DNA of 64,000 bases from Methylobacterium tardum (GCF_023546765.1 NZ_CP097484.1:1758501-1822500), one strand, 5' to 3'; shown: positions 43,574 to 53,409, counted from the first letter of the stretch. Program-made: numbers and translations. Notes: a model not told the origin generated them from the letters alone.

Positions 43574-44818
43574 TCAACCGGCAAGCGGCACCTCCAGACG
43601 GAAGCAGGCGCCCTTCTCCCGGGCCGGAATCGTCAGGCTGCCGCCGAGCTGGCGCGTGAGGCTGCCGACCACCCGCATGCCCAGGCTCTTCGAACTGCGC
43701 CCGATCTCGAACCCCGTCGGCAGACCGATTCCGTCGTCGGCAACCTCGACCACGAGCCCCTCGGGCCGACGCTCGGCGCGGACCCGGATCTCGCCGCCCG
43801 CGGGGTGTGTCTCGGGCGGGTAGGCGTATTTGAGCGCGTTGGTGACGAGTTCATTGACCAGCAGGCCGATGGGGATCGCCCGGTCGGCCGAGATCCGCTG
43901 CGGGCAGGCCGTGCAGGCGAGCCGCTGACCCGGAACGCCGCTGGCGAGGTTGGCCACCAGCTTCTCCAGGAAGGGCGCGAGGTCGAGCTCGCCCGGGACC
44001 CCCTCCCCTTCACCCTCCGCCTTGTCGCCGTCCTTGTCACCCTGCCGCCAGAGCTGGTCGTGGACGCCCGCGATCGCCTCGACGCGGCTGCGCGCATCCG
44101 CCAGGGCCGTCTGCACGGCCGGGTCTTCGGCGGCCCGGGCCTGAAGGGCCAGCAGGCTCGCCACGATGGCAAGGCTGTTCTTGACCCGGTGGCTCATCTC
44201 GCGGGCGAGCAGGTCCTGGCGGGCGAGGGCGGCCCGCAGCAGGCTCTCGGTGCGCTGGCGCTCGATGGCGCCGCCGAGCAGGTTGGCGAAGCCCTGCATG
44301 AAGGCGATGTCGGCCTCCTCGAACATGCCCTCGCGGGTATCGTCCACCTCCAGCACCCCGAAGGCACCGTCCCGGTTCTCGATCAGCACGTTGATCGCCC
44401 GGCGGATGCCGTGCTCGGCCATCAGCTGCGGGGTGCGAAACCGGGTCTCGTCGGCGAGGTGGTTGGAGATCACCGGCCGGCCGGTCTTGAGGGCGAATCC
44501 CGCCGGGGAGGCGAGGTCCGCCCCGATCCGGGCCTTGCCGATCACGTCGGGCCCCCAGCCGACGCCGGCCCGGACCAGCAGGGTGTCGGCGCCGCGCCGA
44601 TATTCCAGGGCCTTGCAGAACTCCGCGCCCATGCCCTGCGCGCACAGCTCCGCGGCCCGCTGCAGCAGGTGATCGACATCGGTGCCGCGCAGCGCCTCGA
44701 CGCCGAACTCCGACAGGATCGCCTGCTGGCGCAGGCGATAGTCGAGATCGGGAGGCGCGGGCGCACGGCGCGTCTCGGGGCTCGGTTCCACTTCGGTCTG
44801 GTCGGTGTTCGCACTCAT
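43574..44818 (-). CDS. Cytoplasmic GAF-domain HisKA_2 sensor histidine kinase
   Basis: A 414-residue kinase without transmembrane segments. A GAF domain (about 30-190) includes ALRGTDVDHLLQRAAELCAQ and NVLIENRDGAFGVLEVDD. The HisKA_2 H-box is LAREMSHRVKNSLAIVASLL; the ATPase N-box is GLLVNELVTNALKYAYPPET and the G-box VADDGIGLP. This is the family acting with PhyR-type or other stand-alone regulators, common in alphaproteobacterial general stress and light responses. No response regulator is adjacent. ATG 44818 starts the conserved frame; no Shine-Dalgarno seen. An acidic insert EGEGEGVPGE lies between kinase helices and ATPase. Confidence 0.92.
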   Translation of the reverse strand: MSANTDQTEVEPSPETRRAPAPPDLDYRLRQQAILSEFGVEALRGTDVDHLLQRAAELCAQGMGAEFCKALEYRRGADTLLVRAGVGWGPDVIGKARIGADLASPAGFALKTGRPVISNHLADETRFRTPQLMAEHGIRRAINVLIENRDGAFGVLEVDDTREGMFEEADIAFMQGFANLLGGAIERQRTESLLRAALARQDLLAREMSHRVKNSLAIVASLLALQARAAEDPAVQTALADARSRVEAIAGVHDQLWRQGDKDGDKAEGEGEGVPGELDLAPFLEKLVANLASGVPGQRLACTACPQRISADRAIPIGLLVNELVTNALKYAYPPETHPAGGEIRVRAERRPEGLVVEVADDGIGLPTGFEIGRSSKSLGMRVVGSLTRQLGGSLTIPAREKGACFRLEVPLAG

Positions 44819-44964
44819 GGAGGGCGGCAGAGTAGCAGGAAGGCGGCCCCGGCGCGAAGCGTCGCCGCGCGCATGGGAGCACCCGTCGTCGCACCCTTGC
44901 CGCCGTCCGGACCCCCCGGCCCCGTTCGGCGTTCGTCCGTGAACACGACGCGAGGAACGCACGC

Positions 44965-45228
44965 ATGGCCGACGACCTGAACGGACTCTCCGACAAGGCC
45001 CTCTCGATCTTTGCCTTCGCGGCTTATCACCGCCTCGTCAGCGGCGAAAAAGTCACCTCGGTGATTCGCCGGGACGGTGCCGGCCATGAGGCCGATCCGG
45101 AGGGCGTGAAGGAATTGGAGGAGCGCGGCCTCGTCACCGCCGGCGAGACCGATATCGACCTCGCTGAGACCGCGCAGGCGGCGGTCGAGACGATGGTCAC
45201 AGCCTTGCGTCGGGAGGTCGGGCGCTGA
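44965..45228 (+). CDS. Small acidic/basic helical protein of unknown function
   Basis: An 87-residue protein predicted to be largely helical and soluble: SDKALSIFAFAAYHRLVSGE, then KELEERGLVTAGETDIDLAE and a basic C-terminus (TALRREVGR). The pattern suggests a winged-helix-like or small regulatory fold, but I recognise no family. ATG 44965 is preceded by CACGACGCGAGGAACG. It diverges from the GAF kinase 146 bases away. Confidence 0.62.
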   Translation: MADDLNGLSDKALSIFAFAAYHRLVSGEKVTSVIRRDGAGHEADPEGVKELEERGLVTAGETDIDLAETAQAAVETMVTALRREVGR

Positions 45229-45360
45229 GGCGCGGGTGACATCGGTCGAGGTGCAGGCCGGGCGGAACGAGGTCGCTCCGGCTGCGGCATCCCGGCCGTG
45301 GAAACCCGGGAACGCGCCCGCCCCCGGGCGCCTTTCCCCGCATCCACGATGGAGACGCGC

Positions 45361-45591
45361 ATGACCGCCAAGGCGAAGGTGAAGACCGGGGACGACGTCA
45401 CCTACAAATGGGGCAAAGGCACCGTCTCTGGCGCGGTGACCAAGGTCCACACCCAGGACGTCAAGAAGACCATCAAGGGCAATACGGTGAAGCGCGAGGC
45501 CTCGAAGGCGGAGCCGGCCCTCGAAATCAAGACCGCCAAGGGCAAGACGGTGCTGAAGTCGGCCTCCGAAGTCACGGTCAAGTCAGCATAA
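45361..45591 (+). CDS. DUF2945 / hypervirulence-associated TUDOR domain protein
   Basis: A 76-residue Lys/Thr/Val-rich protein: VKTGDDVTYKWGKGTVSGAV, KVHTQDVKKTIKGNTVKREA, PALEIKTAKGKTVLKSASEV. This matches the small SH3-like TUDOR family (DUF2945) often seen with DNA-stress or general-stress genes. ATG 45361 has GGAG 7 bases upstream; ATG 45349 is an alternative. Function unknown. It shares strand and small size with the gene at 44965, about 130 bases away. Confidence 0.75.
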   Translation: MTAKAKVKTGDDVTYKWGKGTVSGAVTKVHTQDVKKTIKGNTVKREASKAEPALEIKTAKGKTVLKSASEVTVKSA

Positions 45592-45707
45592 GCCCGCAAC
45601 CTGCGCTTGCCGTGATCTTGCGCACATCGCGCTCTGCTTAAGGTCTCGCCGGGAGCGGGGCGGCGGCTATCTGTAACGGTTCCAGCCTCGGAAGCCGGGA
45701 CCCCCGC

Positions 45708-46201
45708 ATGACCATTCCCCTCAGGCTCACCCTGAACGGGCAGCCGCGCGAGATCGCCCTCGACGACCCGCGCGTTACCCTCCTCGATCTCCTGCGCGAG
45801 CGCCTCGGTCTGACGGGCGCCAAGAAGGGCTGCGACCGCGGCCAGTGCGGCGCCTGCACGGTCTTGGTGGACGGGCGTCGGATCAACAGCTGCCTGACCC
45901 TCGCCGCGAGCCTCGACGGCGCCGAGATCCTGACTATCGAGGGGCTTGCCGAGGGCGACCGGCTGCACCCGGTCCAGGCGGCCTTCATCGCCCATGACGG
46001 CTTCCAGTGCGGCTTCTGCACCCCCGGCCAGATCATGAGCGCGGTCGGCCTGATCCGCGAGGGCCGGCCGGTACCGATCCGGAGCGCATCCGCGAGGGCA
46101 TGAGCGGCAATCTCTGCCGCTGCGGCGCCTATGCGGGCATCCTGGACGCCGTGCAGGACGCGGCCGCCCGGACCTCGGAGCAGCGGGAGGACGCGGCGTG
46201 A
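45708..46201 (+). pseudogene. paoA: 2Fe-2S subunit of PaoABC-type aldehyde oxidase, one frameshift
   Basis: The first frame encodes the plant-type ferredoxin domain (Cys42, Cys47, Cys50 in GCDRGQCGACTVL, Cys62) and the start of the second 2Fe-2S domain (Cys101, Cys104 in QCGFCTPGQIM). It then runs out of frame near 46062-46073. The missing C-terminus, GMSGNLCRCGAYAGIL, continues in the next frame to a TGA that overlaps paoB (GTGA). Read together they give a normal ~165-residue subunit. There is no Tat signal peptide, unlike E. coli PaoA, so this form would be cytoplasmic. A single-base sequencing slip in a GC run is as likely as true inactivation. Confidence 0.85.
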
Positions 46202-47241
46202 GAACCTTCGACTACATCCGCCCCGCGAGCGTGCCCGAGGCCGTGGCGGCCGGCCAGCAGCCGGGCACCGCCTATCTCGCCGCCGGCACCAACTTGGTCG
46301 ACCTGATGAAGGGCGGCGTCGCCACCCCGGAGCGGGTCGCCGACATCACCCGCCTCCCCGGCCTCTCGGCGATCGAGCGGCTGCCGGACGGCACCGCCCG
46401 GGTCGGCGCCCTGGTGCGCAACAGCGACCTCGCCCACGACCCGGCCTTCGCCAAGGCCTACCCTATGGTGGCCGAGGCCCTGCTGGCCGGCGCCTCGGCG
46501 CAATTGCGCAACGCCGCCACGGTCGGCGGCAACCTGATGCAGCGCACCCGCTGCCAGTATTTCACCGATGCGGTCTCGCCCTGCAACAAGCGCGCGCCCG
46601 GCTCCGGTTGCGCGGCCCTGGGGCACGCCACCCGCATCCATGCCGTCCAGGGCTGGAGCGAGCACTGCATCGCCACCCACCCGTCGGATTTCTGCGTGCC
46701 GCTCGCCGCCCTCGACGCGGTGGTCGAGATCGCCGGGCCGGACGGTGCCCGGGAGGTGCCGCTCACCGCGTTCCACCACCTGCCCGGCGACCATCCGGAG
46801 CGGGAGACCGCCCTGCGGCCCGGCGAACTGATCATCGCCCTGCGGCTGCCCCCGGAGGCGGCATCCTTCCGGGCCAACGCCCGCTACCTCAAGGTCCGCG
46901 ACCGCACCTCCTACGCCTTCGCGGTGGTCTCGGCGGCGGCCGCCCTGACCCTGGAGACCGGCGGCCGGATCGGACAGGCCCGGCTCGCCCTGGGCGGGCT
47001 CGCGCTCAAGCCCTGGCGGGTGGCGGAGGCTGAAGCCGCGCTCGCCGGACAGGCGCCCTCCCCCGAGGCCTACGCGAGGGCCGCTGACGCGGCACTCGCC
47101 GGCGCCAAGCCCACCGGAGAGGCCAACGCGTTCAAGATCGAACTCGCCCGCCGGGTGGCGATCCGCGCCCTGACCCAGGCCGCCGCGGGCACGCCCGCCC
47201 GGATCCCGGCGCTCCCCGCCTCCCCGTTCGGCATCGTCTGA
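46198..47241 (+). CDS. paoB: FAD/4Fe-4S subunit of PaoABC-type aldehyde oxidase (PaoB/YagS-like)
   Basis: A 347-residue subunit of the xanthine oxidase family. The FAD-binding loops are YLAAGTNLVDLMKGG and SAQLRNAATVGGNLMQRTR. Cys119, Cys129, Cys138 and Cys157 (RTRCQYFTD, PCNKRAPGSGCAAL, EHCIATHPSDF) form the extra 4Fe-4S site that separates PaoB/YagS from ordinary xanthine dehydrogenase FAD subunits. It passes electrons from paoC to an acceptor while oxidising aldehydes. The start is GTG 46198, overlapping the paoA stop by 4 bases (translational coupling). paoC follows about 170 bases later; the gap contains a dispersed repeat. Confidence 0.93.
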   Translation: MRTFDYIRPASVPEAVAAGQQPGTAYLAAGTNLVDLMKGGVATPERVADITRLPGLSAIERLPDGTARVGALVRNSDLAHDPAFAKAYPMVAEALLAGASAQLRNAATVGGNLMQRTRCQYFTDAVSPCNKRAPGSGCAALGHATRIHAVQGWSEHCIATHPSDFCVPLAALDAVVEIAGPDGAREVPLTAFHHLPGDHPERETALRPGELIIALRLPPEAASFRANARYLKVRDRTSYAFAVVSAAAALTLETGGRIGQARLALGGLALKPWRVAEAEAALAGQAPSPEAYARAADAALAGAKPTGEANAFKIELARRVAIRALTQAAAGTPARIPALPASPFGIV

Positions 47242-47269
47242 ACCCCGCCCCCGGTCGGCGGCTCCGGCG

Positions 47270-47362
47270 CCGTCTCTGCGGCCGGAGCGAAGCGAGCCAG
47301 ACGGCGCCACGATGCCCGATGTCGCGCTGCCCTGGGTTACTTCGCTCCGCTCGTGATGACGG
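47270..47362. repeat. ~92-bp imperfect palindromic dispersed repeat, copy B
   Basis: Starts CCGTCTCTGCGGCCGGAGCG and ends TACTTCGCTCCGCTCGTGATGACGG, with an inner ACCCAGGG/CCCTGGGT block. It is the inverse orientation of copy C at 60001-60093. It fills most of the paoB-paoC gap. Confidence 0.7.
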
Positions 47363-47414
47363 AGCGGGTCACCGCAACCGAAGGCTTCAACCGGACCCCT
47401 TTGAGGAGACCCGC

Positions 47415-49690
47415 ATGACCGCGACCTCCAAGCCATCGAACATGCCCGCCTCGAACCTCCCCGCCGGCGCGATCCGGCACGGCTCCAGCATCGGCCAGCC
47501 GCTGACCCGGCGCGACGGCCCCCTCAAGGTGACGGGCCAGCCCGCTTCTCCGCCGACAACCTGCCGCCCGGAACCCTCCACGCGGCGCTCTGCGTCGCCC
47601 GGATTGCGAAGGGGCGCGTCACCGGCCTCGATGTGGCCGCCGCCGAGGCGCATCCCGGCGTCGTCGCGGTGATGCGGCCGGGGCACGCCCCGACGCTCGC
47701 CAAGGACCCGGACGCCAAGGACGGCCCGTTCACCTTCCGCCTCGACCTCCTGCAGAACGACCGCGTCCGCTACGCCAACCAGCCGATCGCCGTGGTGATC
47801 GCCGAGACCCTGGAGGCGGCCACCGAGGGCGCCCGGTTGCTCGCCCCGACCTATGCGGCCGAGACGCCGCGGATCGGGCTCGATTCCGGCGAGGCCTTCA
47901 CGCCCCCCTCCGTCGGCGTCGGCGCGCCCCCGGCCGAGAGCGACGGCGACGTCGAGGCGGGGCTGTCCGCAGCCTCGAAAAGAATCGCCGCGACCTACGA
48001 GACGCCGGCCCAGTACCACAACGCCATGGAGCCCCACGCGGCGGTGGCCAGCTGGGAGGGGGATCGGCTGTCGCTGTTCATGCCGACTCAGGCTCTCGCC
48101 ATGTCGCAGGCCCGCCTCGCCGGGCTCTTCGGCATCAGCCCCGAGGACATCCATATCGAGAGCCCTTATCTCGGCGGCGGCTTCGGCTCGAAGGGCGTGC
48201 CCGCCGGGCCGCAGGTGCTGGCCTGCATGGCGGCCAAGCTCGTGGGCCGTCCGGTGAAGCTCGTGCCGACCCGGAGCCAGATGTACGGCCCGATGGGTCA
48301 TCGCGGCCCAACCCGGCAGACCCTGCGCCTCGGTACCGACGATGCCGGCAAGCTCACAGCGCTCGACCACCACATCCTGACCGCTTCGTCGAGCTTCGAC
48401 GACTTCTTCGAGCCGGCCGGTCGGGCGACCAGCACCCTCTATGCCAGCCCGGCCCTCGCGATCCGCCACGAGGCGGTGCGCCTGGATACCGGCACGCCGC
48501 TGTTCATGCGCGCCCCCGGCGAGGCCACCGGCAGCGTCGCCCTGGAGAGCGCGCTGGACGAGATGGCGTTCGAGCTCGGCATGGACCCGCTGGAGTTTCG
48601 GCTGGCCAACTACGCCGAGGTCGAGCCGCTCACCGGCAAGCCGTTCTCCTCCAAGGCCCTGCGCGAATGCTACCGCCGCGGCGCCGAAGCCTTCGGGTGG
48701 GCCGGACGCCCGCTCCAGCCCCGCCAGACGCGGGACAAGGACGGGTTCCTGGTCGGCACCGGCATGGGCACCGCTACCTTCCCGGCGCTGATCTTCGAAG
48801 GCATGGCCCGGGCCGAGATCCGCGCCGACGGCACCGGCACGGTGGAGCTCGGGGCGATCGACATGGGCCAGGGATCCTGGACGGCGCTGGCCCAGATCGC
48901 CGCCGACGGGCTCGGGATCGGGATGGACGCCCTCACCTTCCGGATGGGATCTTCCGACCTGCCGAATGCCGGCATCGCGGGCGGCTCGGGCCACACCGCC
49001 ACGGCCGGCGGCGCGATCCACGCGGCCGCCGCCGACGTGATCCGGCAGCTCGCGGAGCTCGCCACCAACGACCCCGCCTCCCCGCTCTACGGCGCGGGCA
49101 ATGCCGGCGTGACCGCCGCCGATGGCCGGCTGACCCGACGCGACGATCCGAGCCGGGGCGAGTCCGTCACGGATATTCTCAAGCGGGCCGGCCGGGCGCG
49201 CATCGAGGGCCAGGGCAAGGCCGGCGCCGATCCGGCGGCACAGGCGTCGTACGCCATGCACGCCCACGGCGCGGTCTTCGCCGAGGTGAAGGTCGATCCC
49301 GATCTCGGCCAGATCCGGGTGAGCCGCCTCGTCGGCGCCTTCGCGGCGGGCCGGGTGATCAACCCGCGCCTCGTCCAGAGCCAGTATTACGGCGGGATGA
49401 TCTGGGGCCTGTCCTTCGCGCTCCACGAGCGGGCCGAGATGGACCCGCGCACGGGCCGCTTCCTCAACGACAACCTCGCCGAGTACCACGTGCCGGTGAA
49501 CGCCGACGTGCCCGCCATGGAGGCGATCCTGGTCCACGAGGACGACGCTGTGGTGAACAACCTCGGCGTGAAGGGCGTCGGCGAGATCGGCATCACCGGC
49601 ACGGTGGGGGCCATCGCCAACGCGGTCTGGCACGCCACCGGCGTGCGGGTCCGCGAGATGCCGATCACCCTCGACAAGCTGCTGGGCTGA
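47415..49690 (+). pseudogene. paoC: Molybdenum-cofactor subunit of PaoABC-type aldehyde oxidase, one frameshift near the start
   Basis: A ~758-residue molybdopterin subunit. The N-terminal frame (MTATSKPSNMPASNLP through GPLKVTGQ) should run on into ARFSADNLPPGTLHAALCVA, but the frame shifts by one base near 47536-47543. The rest is intact: YHNAMEPHAAVASWE, GGGFGSKGVPAGPQVLA, RAPGEATGSVALESALDEMA, IDMGQGSWTALAQIAADGL and GVKGVGEIGITG with the active-site Glu. These match PaoC/YagR aldehyde oxidases. The frameshift would abolish the product unless it is a sequence error. A terminator-like hairpin with a T-run follows at 49719-49750. Confidence 0.87.
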
Positions 49691-49718
49691 TCGAACGGAT
49701 CGATCGCCTGGAGCCCGT

Positions 49719-49750
49719 CCCGGACGCATCGCGTCGCCCGGGATTTTTTA
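49719..49750 (+). terminator. Rho-independent terminator after paoC
   Basis: CCCGGACGC/GCGTcgcCCGGG stem followed by ATTTTTTA, about 30 bases past the paoC stop. It should end the aldehyde-oxidase transcript before the DapA-family gene. Confidence 0.55.
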
Positions 49751-49805
49751 GTATGGGGCATGCCACCCGGCGGCCGGCGGCCGCCGCAGCAGCGCGGAGA
49801 CCGGC

Positions 49806-50741
49806 ATGCCCCTCACCAGCGATATCGGCGGCGTCGTGCCGATCGCACCGACGCCGTTCCATCCGGACGGCCGGATCGACGAGGTCTCCCTCGATCGGAT
49901 GACCGACTTCTTCGGGTCGGCCGGCGTCGACGGCCTGACGATCCTCGGCCAGCTCGGCGAGGCCGGCAAGCTCGACCACGCGGAGGGCATCGCGGTGGCG
50001 CGGCGCGTCCTCGGGCGCACCCGGCTGCCGGTGATCGTCGGCGTCACGGCGCCGGGCTTCGCGGCCATGCGGTCGCTGGCCCGGGAGGTGATGGACCTGG
50101 GCGCGGCCGGCGTGATGATCGCGCCGCCCAATACCCTGCGCACCGACGATCAAGTCGTTGGCTACTACCGCAACGCCGTGGAGGCGATCGGGCCGGACGT
50201 GCCCTTCGTCCTGCAGGATTACCCCCTCACCTTCTCGGTGCAGATGACGCCGGGCGTGATCCGCCGGATCGTGTCGGAAAACCCGTCCTGCGTGATGCTC
50301 AAGCACGAGGACTGGCCGGGGCTGGAGAAGATCTCGACGCTGCGCGGCTTCGAGGCGGACGGCTCGATGCGCCACATCTCGATCCTGGTCGGCAACGGCG
50401 GCCTGTTCCTCGATTTCGAGACCGAGCGCGGCGCCGACGGGGCCAACACCGGCTACGCCTTCCCGGAAATGCTGGTCGATGTGGTCCGCCTCGGCCGATC
50501 CGGCGAGCGCGACGCCGCCCACGACCTGTTCGACGCCCACCTCCCCTATCTCCGCTACGAGCAGCAGCAGGGCCCGCTGGGGCTCGCGGTCCGCAAATAC
50601 GTGTTCATGCGCCGGGGGATCTTCGCGTCCGACGCGCAGCGCAAGCCGTCGCAGGCGCTGACCGCCACCGCGAAGGCCGAGGTCGAGTACCTGCTGGCGC
50701 GTCTCGCCCGCACCGACGCGCGGGCGCGGCTCGAAGGTTAG
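49806..50741 (+). CDS. DapA-family (dihydrodipicolinate synthase/N-acetylneuraminate lyase) aldolase
   Basis: A 311-residue class I aldolase. Conserved sites: GQLGEAGKL (48-56, where DapA has GTTGE), VGVTAPGFAAM, Tyr139 in LQDYPLTFS and the Schiff-base Lys166 in CVMLKHED. Pathway assignment is unclear: the 48-56 block differs from lysine-synthesis DapA, suggesting a catabolic member such as a keto-acid or sugar-acid aldolase. It follows the paoC terminator and is convergent with gcd. A Shine-Dalgarno-like GGAG is present near CGCGGAGACCGGC. Confidence 0.87.
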   Translation: MPLTSDIGGVVPIAPTPFHPDGRIDEVSLDRMTDFFGSAGVDGLTILGQLGEAGKLDHAEGIAVARRVLGRTRLPVIVGVTAPGFAAMRSLAREVMDLGAAGVMIAPPNTLRTDDQVVGYYRNAVEAIGPDVPFVLQDYPLTFSVQMTPGVIRRIVSENPSCVMLKHEDWPGLEKISTLRGFEADGSMRHISILVGNGGLFLDFETERGADGANTGYAFPEMLVDVVRLGRSGERDAAHDLFDAHLPYLRYEQQQGPLGLAVRKYVFMRRGIFASDAQRKPSQALTATAKAEVEYLLARLARTDARARLEG

Positions 50742-50832
50742 GACACCCCTGCCCCGGCGGGACGGTCGGGGCCGCCGCGAAGTTCACGCCGCCGCGAGGC
50801 CGGGATCCCCGGGCTCGCGACAGGCGCGCGGC

Positions 50833-53262
50833 TCAATCGAGCCGGAAGGCGATGACCGAGTCGCCCGGCGTGGTGCCGAGCGAACCGTGCCCACCCGCCG
50901 CGATGACCACGTATTGCCGGCCGTCCTTGCCGCGATAGGTCATCGGCGTGGCCTGACCGCCGGCCGGCAGCGTCCTGGTCCACAGGACCTCCCCGGTCTG
51001 CATGTCGTAGCCGCGGATGCGGTCGTCGAGCGTGGCGGCCGTGAACGCGACGCCGCCGGCCGTGGTCAAGGTACCGCCATGGGCGAGGATGCCCATCTCG
51101 AACGGGATCGGGACCGCGACCCCGCCGATCTTCTGCCCCGCGACGGTGCCGTTGCGGTGCTTCCAGGCGGTGGTGCCGTCCGCGAGGTTCACCCCCACCC
51201 GCACGCCCCAGGGCGGCGCGTTGCACGGGACGCCGAGGGCCGAGCGCATATGCGCGATGGAGACCGCGTAGGGACCGCCGAGATTCTCGTTGCCCGGGGT
51301 GGAATCCGGATCGGTGGCGATGAGGCGCCGGTCGGGCTCGTTCGCCGGGCGCGGGAGCAGGCGGTAGAGGTAGGGCAGGTATTGCGGCGTCGCGATCATC
51401 CAGTGATGGACCGGATCGACGGCCACTGAGCCCCAGTTGAACACCCCGATATTGCCGGGCCAGATGATCGCACCCTCAGACGCCTGGGGCGGCGTGAACG
51501 GGTTGCCGTCGTAGCGGTTCGACCGGAAGGCGAGGCGGCACTGGATCTGGTCGAAGGGCGTGACGCCCCACATGTCGGCCTCCGTCAGCGCCGCGGGCGC
51601 GAAGCTGAGCGACGACATCGGCTGGACCGGGGACGGCGCCTCCCCCGGGATGTCGGTCCGGGTCGAGACCGAGACCTCGGAGACCGGCCGGATCGGGGCG
51701 CCGGTGCGGCGATCGAGGACCCAGACGTTGCCGACCTTGGTGGGGATCAGGATGGCCGGCACCGTCCCGTCGCCCTGCGGCAGGGTCAGGAGGACCGGCT
51801 GGGACGGGTTATCGCGGTCCCACAGGTCATGGTGGGTGGTCCGGAACGCCCAGGTCAGCCTCCCGGTCTCCAGGTCCAGCGCCGCCAGGGCGTCGACCAG
51901 GGCCTCGTCCGCCTTCGACCGGGACACGCCGACCTGATCGGGCGCCCGGTTGCCGAACGGCACGTAGACGAGCCCCAAAGCCTCGTCGGCCGAGAATTGC
52001 GTCCACGCCACCGCCGAATTGGGCTCGTAGAGCGCGCCGGGCTCAAGCGGCGCGGTCTCGTCGGGCTTGCCGGCATCGAATTTCCAGACGATCGCGCCGG
52101 TCCGCACGTCGAAGGCGCGGATCACGCCCGAGGGGTTGTCCGCGTAGTAGTTGTCGGCGATCGCGCTGCCGAGGACGATGAGGTTCCGGGTGACCAGCGG
52201 CGCCGAGGTCTGCTGATAGCTGGCGCGTCTGAGGTTCGGCATCTGCGCCTTCAGGTCGACGAACCCGTTCGCCCCGAAGGTCCGGCACAGGGCGCCGGTC
52301 TCGGCATTCAGCGCGTAGAGCCGCGCATCCACCGAGGCGGCGATGATCCGGCGCGGGCATTCGGCGACGGCGGCCGCGATCGCCCCGGCCGCCGCCGGAT
52401 CCGTCTCCGCCGGCGGCGCGTAAGCGGCCGAGTCGTTGTAGGACACGCCGCGGCAGGTCTGGTGCTGGTACTGGCTGTCCCGCGCCATCTGCGGATCGAA
52501 CGCCCAGACCCGCTTGCCGGTCTCGGGCTCCAGGGCCTCGACGATGTTGTGCGGGGTGCAGAGGTAGAGCAGCCCGTTGACCTTGATCGGCGTGGCTTCG
52601 AACGTGAATTCCTTCGAATCCGTCCGGCTGTCGCCGCGCAGGTCGCCCGTGTGGTGCTCCCAGGCGACCGTGAGGCCCCGGACAGTGCCGGGGGTGATGT
52701 CCGCGAGCGCCGAGTAGCGCTGGCCGAGATTGGTGCCGCCATAGGCGACCCAATCGTCGGCCGGAAAGGGGACGCCGCTCGGATCGACGGCGGCGGGGCC
52801 CGCCTCCGCGACCTTCGGCAAACGGCCGCGCGTCTCGACCGGATCGACGAACCAAGCCGCAGCGCTCAAGGCCGCGATCAGCAGGACGACGGCCCTGAGA
52901 ACGAGCGGACCGTTCCGGAGGCTGAGCTTCCAGGGCCGTTCGGGCGCGTCGCGCAGGCGCCGCACGACGAAGGGCAGGCAGAGCACGAATCCGACGAGGA
53001 GGATCAGGGCCCCGCGCGGGATCCATTGCCACTTGTCGAATCCGACCTCGCCGAGCGTCCACACGAAGGCCGCCGCCAGCACCAGGGCGTAGATTCGGAG
53101 GCCGTTCTGGCGTCGCCGGACCAGCTCGACGCCGGAGGCCAGCACGCCCAAGCCCAGGGCGACGTAGAACCAGGACCCGCCCGCGAGGGCCAGTGTCAGA
53201 CCGAAGCTCGCGAGAGCGAGGCCAAGCAGCGCGATCGACAGCGCTATCGTTCCGAGTGCCAC
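50833..53262 (-). CDS. gcd: Membrane-bound PQQ-dependent glucose dehydrogenase
   Basis: An 809-residue quinoprotein that oxidises glucose to gluconate in the periplasm and passes electrons to ubiquinone. The N-terminal ~150 residues hold five transmembrane helices (FGLTLALAGGSWFYVALGLG, ILLVGFVLCLPFVVRR and others). The PQQ beta-propeller follows, with WVAYGGTNLGQRYSALADI, FDVRTGAIVWKFDAG, DRDNPSQPVLL, and a C-terminal GGRQATPMTYRGKDGRQYVV-like end. Matches E. coli Gcd in length and order. Translation begins with GTG 53262. In plant-associated bacteria this enzyme releases gluconic acid and solubilises phosphate. No pqq genes are in the window. Confidence 0.95.
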   Translation of the reverse strand: MALGTIALSIALLGLALASFGLTLALAGGSWFYVALGLGVLASGVELVRRRQNGLRIYALVLAAAFVWTLGEVGFDKWQWIPRGALILLVGFVLCLPFVVRRLRDAPERPWKLSLRNGPLVLRAVVLLIAALSAAAWFVDPVETRGRLPKVAEAGPAAVDPSGVPFPADDWVAYGGTNLGQRYSALADITPGTVRGLTVAWEHHTGDLRGDSRTDSKEFTFEATPIKVNGLLYLCTPHNIVEALEPETGKRVWAFDPQMARDSQYQHQTCRGVSYNDSAAYAPPAETDPAAAGAIAAAVAECPRRIIAASVDARLYALNAETGALCRTFGANGFVDLKAQMPNLRRASYQQTSAPLVTRNLIVLGSAIADNYYADNPSGVIRAFDVRTGAIVWKFDAGKPDETAPLEPGALYEPNSAVAWTQFSADEALGLVYVPFGNRAPDQVGVSRSKADEALVDALAALDLETGRLTWAFRTTHHDLWDRDNPSQPVLLTLPQGDGTVPAILIPTKVGNVWVLDRRTGAPIRPVSEVSVSTRTDIPGEAPSPVQPMSSLSFAPAALTEADMWGVTPFDQIQCRLAFRSNRYDGNPFTPPQASEGAIIWPGNIGVFNWGSVAVDPVHHWMIATPQYLPYLYRLLPRPANEPDRRLIATDPDSTPGNENLGGPYAVSIAHMRSALGVPCNAPPWGVRVGVNLADGTTAWKHRNGTVAGQKIGGVAVPIPFEMGILAHGGTLTTAGGVAFTAATLDDRIRGYDMQTGEVLWTRTLPAGGQATPMTYRGKDGRQYVVIAAGGHGSLGTTPGDSVIAFRLD

Positions 53263-53370
53263 GGCGGTGGTATCCGCTTCCTGAGCCAGCCGGTCACGGC
53301 GGCGCCGGGAGCTGAACCCCCACGGCGCCGCCGCATGCCCGACGGCTTATCGCCGCCGTAGCTGTCCCAA

Positions 53371-53395
53371 GGCTGGACAAGGCTGGACAAGGCTG
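53371..53395. repeat. Short 10-bp tandem repeat
   Basis: GGCTGGACAA is present twice in direct tandem, followed by a partial third copy (GGCTG), between gcd and the RND-adaptor gene. It may be a replication-slippage product. Confidence 0.6.
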
Positions 53396-53409
53396 CCGGG
53401 CGCCGCCGC

